Position numbers and translations under genes: made by a program. A stretch of 64,000 nt of DNA from Paludifilum halophilum. Lineage in GTDB: Bacteria; Bacillota; Bacilli; Thermoactinomycetales; DSM-45169. The notes under the pieces are model-generated. The model was not told the origin of the DNA. It saw only the letters and a list, made by a program, of their open reading frames with translations, and searched no databases. Where the stretch lies: the NCBI RefSeq assembly GCF_002245355.1, contig NZ_NOWF01000012.1:1-64000 (forward strand). The letters are read 5' to 3'. This document shows, piece by piece, positions 8,903-18,352 of the stretch (the first letter of the stretch is position 1; the number at the start of each line of letters is the position of its first letter).

Positions 8903-9847
8903 ATGGCTTCCAGAATTCTATTCATGGGTACTCCGGATTTTGCGGTTCCCTCTTTACAAGCGCTGGTGCGGGAGGGGTACGAGGTGACCGGTGTCGTCAC
9001 CCAACCGGACCGGCCTCGGGGCCGTAAGCGAAAACCGGCCTCCCCTCCGGTCAAAAAAGCGGCTCTGGAACTGGGCCTGACGGTCTTTCAACCGGAGAAA
9101 CTGAGGGATCCGGCGTCGGTAGCTAAGGTTCTCGATTCCCATCCGGATCTGATTGTTACTGCGGCTTATGGTCAGCTTCTCCCTCCGGAGGTGTTGCAGG
9201 CGCCGCCCTTTGGTTGCGTCAATGTACACGCCTCTCTGTTACCCAAGTATCGGGGGGGCGCTCCGATTCATCACGCCTTGATCGCCGGGGAAAAAGAGAC
9301 CGGAGTGACGATCATGTATATGGTTCAGGCTTTGGATGCCGGGGATATCTTGACCCAGCGTTCTCTCCCCATTGAAGAGGATGACGATGTGGGCACTCTT
9401 CATGACAAACTCTCGCATTTGGGGGCGGACCTTCTCGTGAATATGTTGCCGGACCTGTTACAGGGGCGAATCAATCCGGTCCCGCAGGACCCCGAACAAG
9501 CCACCTACGCCCCGAATATCAAAAGGGAAGATGAAAAAATTGACTGGACTCATCCCGTGGAAGCCATTTACAACCAGGTGCGGGGACTGTCTCCCTGGCC
9601 GGTGGCTTTTACCACATGGAAAGAGAAGCCCTTGAAGATCTGGCGGGCGAAGGTTTCCGAGATCGACGCGAAGGATGCGGATCCCGGTACCGTCTTGCAG
9701 GCCGACAGCCAGGGAGTGGTCGTAGCCGCCTCCGACGGGGCATTGACTGTGACCGAGTTGCAGCCGGCGGGAAAAAAAGCGATGTCCGCAGAGGAATTTG
9801 TGCGGGGACGAAACTTGGTTCCGGGTGACCGGTTGGGGGATGGATAA
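8903..9847 (+). CDS. fmt: Methionyl-tRNA formyltransferase
   Basis: A 314-residue enzyme that formylates initiator Met-tRNA. It shows FMGTPDFAVPSL at the N-terminus, the HASLLPKYRGGAPIHHAL catalytic region and ALDAGDIL, with the OB-like tRNA-binding C-terminal domain after about residue 205. The stop TAA shares its last base with the ATG of rsmB. Confidence 0.97.
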   Translation: MASRILFMGTPDFAVPSLQALVREGYEVTGVVTQPDRPRGRKRKPASPPVKKAALELGLTVFQPEKLRDPASVAKVLDSHPDLIVTAAYGQLLPPEVLQAPPFGCVNVHASLLPKYRGGAPIHHALIAGEKETGVTIMYMVQALDAGDILTQRSLPIEEDDDVGTLHDKLSHLGADLLVNMLPDLLQGRINPVPQDPEQATYAPNIKREDEKIDWTHPVEAIYNQVRGLSPWPVAFTTWKEKPLKIWRAKVSEIDAKDADPGTVLQADSQGVVVAASDGALTVTELQPAGKKAMSAEEFVRGRNLVPGDRLGDG

Positions 9848-11211
9848 TGGAAAATCGGATGAACGCCCGTCATGTGGCGTTGGATATTTTGATCCAATGG
9901 GAGGAACGGGACGGTTACAGCAATCTGCTTTTGAATGAATCACTCAATCGCAGCAGGCTGGGCGCCCGGGATCGGGGGTTGGCCACGGAGCTGGTTTACG
10001 GCACGGTTCAACGGCGCAATACCCTGGACTGGATCCTGAACAGCCTGCTGAAGCAGGACCTTTCCACCTTAGACGTTTGGGTGGCCCAATTGCTCCGTCT
10101 CAGTGTTTACCAAATGAGATACCTGGACAAAATTCCTTCCCGGGCGGCCGTTCACGAAGCGGTGGACATCGCTAAACAGCGGGGACACAAGGGGGTGGCC
10201 GGCCTCGTCAACGGGGTACTCCGCTCCTATCTTCGCCGGAAGGAGGAATGGCGTTTGCCGGATCCTCCCAAAACCGTCCGGGAATGGGCTCTTGCCTATT
10301 CCCATCCCAAATGGATGGTGAGACGGTTTCAGGCCGTCTACGGGGAGGAAGAGGCCCGCCGGATCCTGGAGGCCGACAACCGCCCTCCGGAGATCTCCCT
10401 CCGAACCCAACCTTTGAAAAACGGACGGAAAGCCTTGATGGATGATTTACAAGGGGAATACCCCGAAGCCCAGATCCGTCCGTCGTTGTTATCAGAGCAG
10501 GGAATTGTTTTTCGGGGAGGAGGCAATCCCGCAGCCAGCCCCCTGTACCGAGAGGGTCGGTTTACGATCCAGGACGAAAGCTCCATGCTCGTATCCGAGC
10601 TGGTAGCCCCCCGCCCCGGTCAACGGGGAGCCGATCTTTGTGCGGCACCGGGGGGCAAGTCGACGCACCTCGCCGAACAGATGAGGGATCAAGGCGATCT
10701 GTTCGCCTATGATTTCCATCCCCACAAAGTGCGGCTGATCGAAGAAAATGCCGAGCGCTTGGGTTTGTCCTCGATTGAGGCGGAAGCGGAGGATGCCCGG
10801 AGACTTCCCGAAAAGTCGGGAAAGAGCTTTGACTTTGTACTGCTGGATGCTCCCTGTTCCGGATTAGGGGTGATCCGCCGCAAGCCGGATATCAAGTGGA
10901 GAAAAGAGCCTCGCGAGATCGATGAACTGGTTCGGTTGCAGAAGGAATTGCTGGAAGCGGCCGCTGAGTTGATCGTGGCAGGCGGAGTGCTGGTTTATAG
11001 TACATGTACCATGGAACCCCGGGAAAACGAGGAGCAGATCCGCGATTTTTTACGTACCCATCCCGACTTTTCCATCGACCCCTCCTTCGAGAATCGGCTG
11101 CCTGAAGCGGTTCGACAAAAAGGATGGCTCCGGAAAAACGGCGTTCAAATCCTCCCTCACCACTTTGGAAGCGACGGATTTTTTATCACCCGACTGATCA
11201 GGAATGAATGA
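9847..11211 (+). CDS. rsmB: 16S rRNA (cytosine-967-C5) methyltransferase RsmB
   Basis: A 454-residue protein with an N-terminal NusB-like RNA-binding domain (RHVALDILIQWEERDGYSN) and a C-terminal SAM methyltransferase. Key motifs are DLCAAPGGKSTHLAEQM, the LLDAPCSGLGVIRRKPDIKW region and VYSTCTMEPRENE, which carries the catalytic Cys. It overlaps fmt by one base. In Bacillus it is followed directly by rlmN; here 5 kb of other genes intervene. Confidence 0.96.
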   Translation: MENRMNARHVALDILIQWEERDGYSNLLLNESLNRSRLGARDRGLATELVYGTVQRRNTLDWILNSLLKQDLSTLDVWVAQLLRLSVYQMRYLDKIPSRAAVHEAVDIAKQRGHKGVAGLVNGVLRSYLRRKEEWRLPDPPKTVREWALAYSHPKWMVRRFQAVYGEEEARRILEADNRPPEISLRTQPLKNGRKALMDDLQGEYPEAQIRPSLLSEQGIVFRGGGNPAASPLYREGRFTIQDESSMLVSELVAPRPGQRGADLCAAPGGKSTHLAEQMRDQGDLFAYDFHPHKVRLIEENAERLGLSSIEAEAEDARRLPEKSGKSFDFVLLDAPCSGLGVIRRKPDIKWRKEPREIDELVRLQKELLEAAAELIVAGGVLVYSTCTMEPRENEEQIRDFLRTHPDFSIDPSFENRLPEAVRQKGWLRKNGVQILPHHFGSDGFFITRLIRNE

Positions 11212-11417
11212 TTCCGCCAAAACGACCAAAAGAGAATACGCTAGCAGCGTTGTGAAAAAGCCCCTTTTAAGGTTAAGGGGGAATGGGGTTCTCGCACACA
11301 GAGTGCTTTGGCCCGTACCCCACCGAGATCCATCATGACGCTCCTAGAAATTTTTTGAGAGGATCAGAAATGTGGATCCTCCGGTGCAAGAAAATCCTCC
11401 GGAGATGGTGATACCCC

Positions 11418-12176
11418 ATGGATGCGGATTTCATGATGCAGATCATCATTGCCAACCCTTGGTTTGCCTACTCCTTGGTCGGCTTCGGAGCGATCCTGGC
11501 AGCGATTATTCTGTGGCGGGCCAAAAACGGGGATGCGGTCTCCCTTTTCGGTCTGAATGTCCAGTCCAATTCCCAATTGAAAGTGTTGGAAAAGGACCTG
11601 GAAAAACTGAATGAAGACAGTAAACAAAAGTCCTATGTGATTACTTCCCTGAACAAGTTGGCGTCGGAAGTATCCCGGGTGATGACCGAACCGGAATCCC
11701 GCGCCGCCTTTGAAGATCAGAGAAGGCGCATTTATAATTACCTCCTATCCTGTGTTGTCGCTGTCATGGCGGGCAAAAAAGCGAACAACCCCAAGGTGTG
11801 CATTTTTGTCGATGCCGGTGACGGGACGCTGAAAGTGCATGAAGCGGCCGCTCACAGTCCCGACGGGATGCGAAAGCTCCGCCTGCCCATTTCCGATTCC
11901 GCCGCCGGTTACACGTTTCATACCGGAGAAGCTTTTTTCTCGGGAGAGATTCACACCCCCGGCAACCGGTTCAAGGTTCACCCCAAAGCGGAATCTACAT
12001 ACCATTCTCTGATTTGTGTCCCGATCAAGTCGGGTGATCGGGTCATCGGAGTTCTCAGCGTCACCGGGGATGAAACCCGTTCTTACACCTCCGATGAAAA
12101 AAATTATTTGACCGCCTTTGCCAGTGTTCTGTCCCCTTTGCTTTATATGGAACTCTATCGAAAAATTCCTGTCTAG
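11418..12176 (+). CDS. Membrane-anchored GAF-domain protein
   Basis: A 252-residue protein. Residues about 15-32 form one membrane segment (AYSLVGFGAILAAIILW), followed by a short charged, probably coiled stretch and then a GAF-like sensor domain from about residue 85 (SLICVPIKSGDRVIGVLSV is characteristic). There is no kinase, cyclase or DNA-binding module, so the output is unknown. The ATG follows GGAGATGGTGAT. A strong terminator follows, making it a separate unit from the germination operon. Its placement beside ger genes may be chance; the ligand cannot be read from sequence. Confidence 0.75.
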   Translation: MDADFMMQIIIANPWFAYSLVGFGAILAAIILWRAKNGDAVSLFGLNVQSNSQLKVLEKDLEKLNEDSKQKSYVITSLNKLASEVSRVMTEPESRAAFEDQRRRIYNYLLSCVVAVMAGKKANNPKVCIFVDAGDGTLKVHEAAAHSPDGMRKLRLPISDSAAGYTFHTGEAFFSGEIHTPGNRFKVHPKAESTYHSLICVPIKSGDRVIGVLSVTGDETRSYTSDEKNYLTAFASVLSPLLYMELYRKIPV

Positions 12177-12184
12177 TGCCGATG

Positions 12185-12213
12185 AACCGATCCTTCGCGG
12201 AGGATCGGTTTTT
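12185..12213 (+). terminator. Intrinsic terminator after the GAF gene
   Basis: AACCGATCCT pairs with AGGATCGGTT around a 6-base loop, followed by a T run. Confidence 0.85.
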
Positions 12214-12269
12214 CCGTTTTTGTATGATTTTCCTTCCATGCGGAAATTGTAAGCATGTGGTGATGGCAC

Positions 12270-13844
12270 ATGCGTAAAAGTTATACCCGAAAGAGAGAAC
12301 GCAGAAAAAAGGAGTACTTAAAAGACCGCTCGGAGCGGAAGCTGGATGAAAAAGTAGGCGGTCTGCGTGTCTATACGGAGCTGGAAAAAAATCTTCAATT
12401 TATCAGCCAATTGTTGGGTGATGCGACGGATCTGGTGTCACGGCGCTTTACGATCCAATATACACCGAATCGTCGAGCGGCCGTGGTTTATCTGGATGGA
12501 ATGGTCGAGGTGGCTATCGTTGACGAGTTTGTGTTACATCCTTTGATGACCGAAGCGGAGAATATCCGAAGTAAAAGCGATATATGGAAAACCGTCCGTG
12601 AAAGTCTTGTGCAAACCGGGGAAATGGAAACAACCCGGGAACTGAAAACAATGGTGGATTCCCTTTTATCCGGGGATACACTCCTTTTTGTGGACGGGTG
12701 TTCCGAAGGGTTGGCGCTTGGAACGAAAGGGTGGGCCAGACGCGCAGTTAAGAGTCCCCGATCGGAAAATGTGGTGCGGGGTCCCCGGGAAGGGCTGACG
12801 GAAACCCTGCGGGTCAATACATCAATGATCCGCCGTCGCCTGAAGGATCCGGATCTGCGCTTGAAAGATTTTAAAAAGGGAAAGCGGACCAAGACCCATA
12901 TCACCCTAATGTATATCGAGGGGGTTGCGGATGACGCCGTGGTCAAAGAGGCGAAACAGCGGATGAAACAGATCGAGATTGACGGCGTCTTGGAAACCGG
13001 TTATATCGAGGAGATGATCGAGGATAACACCTGGTCTCCCTTTCCGCAGATTCAGAACACTGAAAGGCCGGACACCGTCGTCAGCCATCTGCTGGAGGGC
13101 AAAGTGGCCATCCTCGTGGATGGCACCCCCCATGCTCTGATTATCCCGGCGATTTTTTCCCAGTTCTATTACAGCGCGGAGGATTACTACGAGCGGTACA
13201 CGATCGCTTCCTTTTTGCGTGTCCTTCGCCTGGTCAGTCTGTTTATCGCCCTGCTCCTGCCTACCTTGTATATTGCCTTTATCTCCTTTCACGTGGAAAT
13301 GATTCCATCGGATTTGGCCATCACTTTGGCGGCCGGAAGGGCGACCGTGCCCTTCCCCTCCATTGTGGAAGCCCTGGTGATGGAAGTCAGTGTGGAAATT
13401 TTGCGGGAGGCCAGTGTCCGATTGCCGGGGATGATCGGACCGACGATCGGGATTGTGGGGGCATTGGTGGTGGGTCAAGCGGCGGTGGAAGCCGGTTTGG
13501 TTAGTCCGCTCATGGTGATTGTCGTCGGGTTGACCACGATCAGTTCCTATGCGACCCCCAGTTACAGTGCCGCGATTTCCATCCGTCTTCTCCGCTTTCC
13601 GTTCATGATCGTTTCGGCTACTCTCGGTCTGTTCGGGGTGGTATTGGCTCTGTTGTTAATGTTGTTGCATTTGATTAAACTGCGCTCGTTCGGCGTTCCT
13701 TATCTGGCTCCCTTTACACCCTTGCACCTGTCGGATTTGAAGGATACCGTTTTGCGGATGCCCTGGCGCTGGATGAAAAAACGGCCGGTTATTTACCGGC
13801 CGGGGGATGATCGGCGTCAAAGAAAGGAAATGGACGGGACATGA
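12270..13844 (+). CDS. Spore germination protein, GerA family (A subunit)
   Basis: A 524-residue A subunit of a nutrient germinant receptor. The large hydrophilic N-terminal half contains ILVDGTPHALIIPAIF before the membrane half, which starts near residue 310 and includes LPGMIGPTIGIVGALVVGQAAVEAGLVSP, conserved in GerAA/GerBA/GerKA. It sits in the inner spore membrane and is thought to form the ion channel. The ribosome site is weak (GGTGATGG). Its stop overlaps the start of the B subunit (ATGA). Ligand specificity cannot be inferred. Confidence 0.92.
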   Translation: MRKSYTRKRERRKKEYLKDRSERKLDEKVGGLRVYTELEKNLQFISQLLGDATDLVSRRFTIQYTPNRRAAVVYLDGMVEVAIVDEFVLHPLMTEAENIRSKSDIWKTVRESLVQTGEMETTRELKTMVDSLLSGDTLLFVDGCSEGLALGTKGWARRAVKSPRSENVVRGPREGLTETLRVNTSMIRRRLKDPDLRLKDFKKGKRTKTHITLMYIEGVADDAVVKEAKQRMKQIEIDGVLETGYIEEMIEDNTWSPFPQIQNTERPDTVVSHLLEGKVAILVDGTPHALIIPAIFSQFYYSAEDYYERYTIASFLRVLRLVSLFIALLLPTLYIAFISFHVEMIPSDLAITLAAGRATVPFPSIVEALVMEVSVEILREASVRLPGMIGPTIGIVGALVVGQAAVEAGLVSPLMVIVVGLTTISSYATPSYSAAISIRLLRFPFMIVSATLGLFGVVLALLLMLLHLIKLRSFGVPYLAPFTPLHLSDLKDTVLRMPWRWMKKRPVIYRPGDDRRQRKEMDGT

Positions 13845-15070
13845 GAACACGGGATCAGAATGGAAACCCAAGCGAAAAAAGAGATCAAAACGACCAGCCG
13901 ATTTCCACATACCAGAGCCACGCTCTGCTTGTCAATACCCTGATCGGAGTCGGTATTCTCAGTTTTCAGCGAGGTCTTGCGGAAGAAGTCGGTTTCGACA
14001 GTCTTTGGGTGATTCTGATCGGCGGGGGGCTCGTATGGATCGAAGTATGGTTCCTGACCCGGATGATGGAAAAATTCCCCCGTCAGACGTTTGTCGAGGT
14101 GTTATGCCGACTTCTCGGGTCCAAGCGCATTCCGTGGCTGGGCAGGGTGTTGAGCCTCCCCTTTTTACTTTTGATTTCGGTTTACTGGGTCGTTGGTATT
14201 GGCTCTGTCAGCCGCACCTTTGGGGAAAATGTCATTACGGCCGTCTTGCCCCGAACGCCGATTGAAGTAACGATGTTACTAATGATTGCCACGGTTGCTG
14301 TCGTGGCCAGTAACCGGATTCAAACGATCGCCCGTTTTAACGAGTTTTTGCTCCCGATTCTCTATCTTCCGATCCCGCTTTTATTGGCGGCTCTGATCCA
14401 ATGGGGGGAATGGGAGAACATACTGCCTTTGTTTCAAACGGGTTGGAAGGAGATTATGAGAGGAGCTTTTACCGCTTTTTTTTCCTATTCCGGATTTAGC
14501 GTCCTGTTCATCTATATGGCTTACTATCAACAGCCGTTTCGAGCGATCCGGTCCCATTCCACCGCGATCGGCTTTGTCACTCTCAGCTACTGGACGGTGA
14601 TGATCTCGTCCCTATTCGTGTTCGGGGGATATGAGCTTCCTGATTTGGTATGGCCGACATTGGCTTTGATCAAAGCCGCGGAGATTCCGGGGATGTTCCT
14701 GGAACGATTGGAATCCGCGATTCTTTCGATCTGGGTGGTGGTGGTCTTTACAACGATGGTCAGCCTGTTTGCCGCCTGGGTGGATCTTGTGGTTTCCGTT
14801 CTCCGCTTGGACGAACATTGGCGCAAATGGGTGGCATGGGGCACTGTTCCCGTCCTTTATCTTGTGGCGAGCTGGCCGGGGAATTTGGATCAAGTGTTTA
14901 CCTTGAATGACTGGCTTGGAAAGTTTGAAATGGCGAGTGTCCTTTTGATTCTGCTGATCCTATGGCTTCTGGGCTGGATCCGTGGAAATCGAGGGCGGAA
15001 CCGAACCGCCGGCACGAAGAACAAGGATGGAAAAAACGGAGGGAAGTCCCATGCGCCGACATCTTCGTAG
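13841..15070 (+). CDS. Spore germination permease, GerB family (B subunit)
   Basis: A 409-residue protein with about ten membrane segments of the amino-acid-permease-like GerAB type (HALLVNTLIGVGILSFQRG near the N-terminus; FFSYSGFSVLFIYMAY in the middle). This subunit carries the germinant-binding pocket in studied receptors. It overlaps the A subunit by 4 bases and the C subunit by 20 bases, so the three are translationally coupled. Confidence 0.92.
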   Translation: MRTRDQNGNPSEKRDQNDQPISTYQSHALLVNTLIGVGILSFQRGLAEEVGFDSLWVILIGGGLVWIEVWFLTRMMEKFPRQTFVEVLCRLLGSKRIPWLGRVLSLPFLLLISVYWVVGIGSVSRTFGENVITAVLPRTPIEVTMLLMIATVAVVASNRIQTIARFNEFLLPILYLPIPLLLAALIQWGEWENILPLFQTGWKEIMRGAFTAFFSYSGFSVLFIYMAYYQQPFRAIRSHSTAIGFVTLSYWTVMISSLFVFGGYELPDLVWPTLALIKAAEIPGMFLERLESAILSIWVVVVFTTMVSLFAAWVDLVVSVLRLDEHWRKWVAWGTVPVLYLVASWPGNLDQVFTLNDWLGKFEMASVLLILLILWLLGWIRGNRGRNRTAGTKNKDGKNGGKSHAPTSS

Positions 15071-16181
15071 CCTGGGGCTGGTGCTCCTGTGTGCGATTCT
15101 TCTCACCGGATGTTGGGACGCCCGGGAGGTGGAAGAGCGCACTTCGGTAATCGCGATCGGGGTGGACAGGCACGCTGAAGGATACGAAGTGACGATTCAG
15201 GTTCCGATTCCGCTCAAAGTCGTCGGCGGCGGGGGCGGTGAGGGAGGCGAAAGCGGTCATCAAGCCGTTCAGACTTTCACCGGACGCGGATCGACACTCA
15301 GCCGGGCGATCGATCAGATTCAGGATAAAGTCAACCAAGAGCTGTTTTTTGGCCACACCCGACTGTTTCTGGTCGGGGAAGAGTTGGCGAAAGAGGGGAT
15401 TGAAGAGTTGTTGGATTCCTCACGCCGCCAACCTCAAGCCAGGCGCCGCCAGTGGATGCTGGTGGTCAAAGGAAAGGCCAGGGATGCGATCGAGTCGGAA
15501 CCGAAGATGGAACAGATTCCAATGCAATATTATATCAACATGATTGAAACCGGGGTTCGTTTGGGCCGATTCGCGGAAGAGGGATTGGGGGCGGTTTTTT
15601 CCGGCTTGGCTAACCCGGGTAAAAACCCGGTCCTCAATTATGTCGACCCCAAAAATAGAACCGTGCGGTGGGCGGGTTTGGGAGTGATGGCCAAGGATCG
15701 GGTGGTCGGCGTTTTAACCCGCAGAGAAGCCACCACTTTCCTGCAGATTCGGAGCAAAGAGTTGGGGGAGCCGTTGGGAGCCCCTTGTCCAGAGGGGGAA
15801 GGAAGACTTGTTTTTGAACCCAAGGAATTAACCCGTAAGATCCGAATTTACAGCAGGAATCATCGTCCGGAAATCCGGGTGACTGTTCAAGTGAAAGGGG
15901 GTATTATCGAAAAGACTTGTCATGAATTGGATTTAAGTAAACAGGAAACAATGGATCGAGTGACTCAAGCGGTTCAGGCAACCTATCAGCGGCGTGCCCG
16001 CCACCTGGTGAAAAAAGTGCAAAAAGAGTTGAAGGCCGACGGCTTTAACTTCGGCAATCATGTCCGGGCCTATCATCCCGATCTGTGGAAACGGATCGAT
16101 TGGGACAAGGAGTTTCCCCGGATGAAGATTCATGTCAGTTACGATGTGGATATTTTACGGACCGGCCTTCGCTATAAATAA
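15051..16181 (+). CDS. Spore germination lipoprotein, GerC family (C subunit)
   Basis: A 376-residue lipoprotein. The ATG at 15051 follows GGAGGGAA; the open frame upstream is ignored. The signal peptide ends in the lipobox LLTGC, followed by WDAREVEERTSVIAIGVDR, the GerAC signature. The protein sits on the outer face of the inner spore membrane and is needed for receptor function. A terminator follows, closing the operon. Confidence 0.93.
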   Translation: MRRHLRSLGLVLLCAILLTGCWDAREVEERTSVIAIGVDRHAEGYEVTIQVPIPLKVVGGGGGEGGESGHQAVQTFTGRGSTLSRAIDQIQDKVNQELFFGHTRLFLVGEELAKEGIEELLDSSRRQPQARRRQWMLVVKGKARDAIESEPKMEQIPMQYYINMIETGVRLGRFAEEGLGAVFSGLANPGKNPVLNYVDPKNRTVRWAGLGVMAKDRVVGVLTRREATTFLQIRSKELGEPLGAPCPEGEGRLVFEPKELTRKIRIYSRNHRPEIRVTVQVKGGIIEKTCHELDLSKQETMDRVTQAVQATYQRRARHLVKKVQKELKADGFNFGNHVRAYHPDLWKRIDWDKEFPRMKIHVSYDVDILRTGLRYK

Positions 16182-16209
16182 GGAAAGAAATCCTGCTTTC
16201 TCCCCTTTG

Positions 16210-16248
16210 CAAAAACGCGCGGAAAATGATTCCGACGCGTTTTTTTCG
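16210..16248 (+). terminator. Intrinsic terminator of the ger operon
   Basis: AAAACGCGCGGAA pairs with TTCCGaCGCGTTTT around AATGA, followed by T residues. Confidence 0.8.
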
Positions 16249-16388
16249 TCGGGAGCGGCGATCGGTCTGTTCCCTGTGAAATTCCTCGGAATTCTGCTGT
16301 TTTCGCACCTTTTCTTTCCGGCTTGAGACTGATATAATAAGGAAAGTTTTTAGGAATGATTTGACTTTATAGTTGGTGGGAGTATCAG

Positions 16389-17441
16389 ATGAAACCTTTT
16401 GTGTACGACCGAACATACACCGAATGGAAAGAATGGATGAAAGAGGAGGGCGAACCCCTGTTTCGGGCCGATCAGTTGATGGATTGGCTGTATAAAAAGC
16501 GGGTGAACTCCTTTGAGGAGATGACCAACCTGTCCCGCCGTCTGAGGGAGCGTCTCTCCGACGCTTTTCATCTGCATGCCCTGGAAACCATTACGGCACA
16601 GGAGTCCGCCGACGGTACGGTGAAGTTCCTGTTCCAGCTTCACGACGGGCATGCCATCGAAACGGTGATCATGCGGCACAACTATGGGAACAGCGTCTGC
16701 GTCACCACCCAGGTGGGATGCCGTATCGGTTGTACGTTTTGCGCCTCCACTCTGGGTGGATTAAAGCGTAACTTGTCTGCAGGTGAAGTGGTCGCCCAGG
16801 TGGTTGCCGCACAAAAATACCTGGACAGGGAAGGAGAGCGTGTCGACTCCGTCGTGATTATGGGTATCGGAGAGCCCTTTGAAAATTACGATGCGACGGT
16901 ACGGTTCATGAGGGTGATGAATGACAAACGCGGTCTCTGGATTGGTCAGCGCCATATCACGGTGTCCACCAGCGGCATCGTTCCTGCGATCTATCGCTTT
17001 GCCGATGAAGGGCTCCAAGCGGTTTTGGCCATTTCCCTCCATGCTCCCAATCAGGAGCTGAGGAGGAAACTGATGCCGATCAGCCGCCGGTACCCCCTTT
17101 CTGATCTGTTGGAGGCTTGTCATTATTATACCGAGAAGACCGGCAGGCGGATCACCTACGAATACGCTCTGATCGGCGGAAAAAACGACCAGCAGTCGCA
17201 TGCCCACGAACTGGGGCAGCTCCTTCAGGGGAGCGGTGCATTGGTCAACCTGATTCCGGTCAACTACGTACCCGAGCGGAATTACATCCGGACTCCGCGC
17301 AACCGGATTTTCAACTTTCAGCGCATCGTTGAGTCCTACAAGGTCAAGGCGACGATCCGCCGGGAGCACGGCAGCGACATCGATGCCGCCTGCGGTCAGT
17401 TGCGGGCGAAGCATCTCGATGCTGAACGACGAACATCATGA
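16389..17441 (+). CDS. rlmN: Dual-specificity 23S rRNA/tRNA adenosine C2-methyltransferase RlmN
   Basis: A 350-residue radical SAM enzyme that makes m2A2503 in 23S rRNA and m2A37 in some tRNAs. The cluster-binding motif [10 protein letters not shown] and [11 protein letters not shown] are visible, and the second catalytic Cys lies in the IDAACGQL tail. The ATG follows GGTGGGAG, and a TATAAT sits at 16333-16338. The 134 bases after it hold only a weak imperfect hairpin. Confidence 0.96.
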   Translation: MKPFVYDRTYTEWKEWMKEEGEPLFRADQLMDWLYKKRVNSFEEMTNLSRRLRERLSDAFHLHALETITAQESADGTVKFLFQLHDGHAIETVIMRHNYGNSVCVTTQVGCRIGCTFCASTLGGLKRNLSAGEVVAQVVAAQKYLDREGERVDSVVIMGIGEPFENYDATVRFMRVMNDKRGLWIGQRHITVSTSGIVPAIYRFADEGLQAVLAISLHAPNQELRRKLMPISRRYPLSDLLEACHYYTEKTGRRITYEYALIGGKNDQQSHAHELGQLLQGSGALVNLIPVNYVPERNYIRTPRNRIFNFQRIVESYKVKATIRREHGSDIDAACGQLRAKHLDAERRTS

Positions 17442-17575
17442 ATGGAACATAACGGGGATAAAAATGTCAGGCGTCTCGCATTCCAGGCACATGGATGCGA
17501 CGACCCTTATCTAACGCTGTTTCCTCCTCCCCATAATGCGAAAGTTTGACGTGAAAAGGGAAAGGGGTAACCGGA

Positions 17576-18325
17576 ATGGAGCAAGCTTGGCATACCCATA
17601 AAGGCCGGGTGCGTGACTACAACGAAGACAGCGTGGGCCTCTTTCAATCGAAATACGGGGTTCCCATCGCTGTTGTCGCCGATGGGATGGGAGGCCACCA
17701 AGCCGGTGATGTGGCCAGCCAATCGGCGGTCCAAGTGATCAAGAGAGAGCTTCAGGGTCTCACCCCCTCGATGGGTACCAAAGAACGGCGGAAACAGTCG
17801 TTGCATGCTGTCACTGCGGCTAACCGCGATGTTTACCGTATGGCCGCCCGACACAAGGGATACAAAGGGATGGGAACCACGGTGATCAGCGCCGTGCTCG
17901 GCCGTGAGGAGATTGTTCTCGCCCATATCGGGGACAGCCGGGCCTATCTCTTGCATGATAACGGCCTGTATCAACTGACGGAAGATCATTCCCTGGTCAA
18001 CATCTTACGTAAACACGGGGAAATCACTGAGGAAGAAGCCGAGGTGCATCCTCAGCGAAATGTGATCGTACGGGCCGTCGGGACCAACGAAGAGGTGGAG
18101 GCCGACTTGGTCGTTACTCCCTGGTATGAAGGGGACATTCTGCTCCTCTGCTCGGATGGGCTGTACAATATGGTCGGAGTGGACGTCATTGGAACGATCC
18201 TGACCACACCGGGCATCGACCTCCACGAACAAGCGGACCGACTGCTCCAACGGGCATTGGACGCAGGGGGGACGGATAACATTTCTATCGTTCTGGTGAA
18301 GCATACAGGATCGAATCACATCTAA
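17576..18325 (+). CDS. prpC: PP2C-family protein phosphatase PrpC
   Basis: A 249-residue metal-dependent Ser/Thr phosphatase. Metal-binding motifs are RDYNEDS, VADGMGGHQAGDVAS, HIGDSRAYL, LCSDGLYNMV and GGTDNISIVLV. It reverses PrkC phosphorylation. It lies 27 bases before prkC, as in Bacillus. Confidence 0.95.
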   Translation: MEQAWHTHKGRVRDYNEDSVGLFQSKYGVPIAVVADGMGGHQAGDVASQSAVQVIKRELQGLTPSMGTKERRKQSLHAVTAANRDVYRMAARHKGYKGMGTTVISAVLGREEIVLAHIGDSRAYLLHDNGLYQLTEDHSLVNILRKHGEITEEEAEVHPQRNVIVRAVGTNEEVEADLVVTPWYEGDILLLCSDGLYNMVGVDVIGTILTTPGIDLHEQADRLLQRALDAGGTDNISIVLVKHTGSNHI

Positions 18326-18352
18326 ATATGCAGACAGAGAGAGCGAGGTGAG

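Noticed and set aside
11212-11417. Hairpin CCCCTT...AAGGGG after rsmB considered as a terminator
   Set aside because: No T run follows and the pairing competes with other GC-rich partners nearby.
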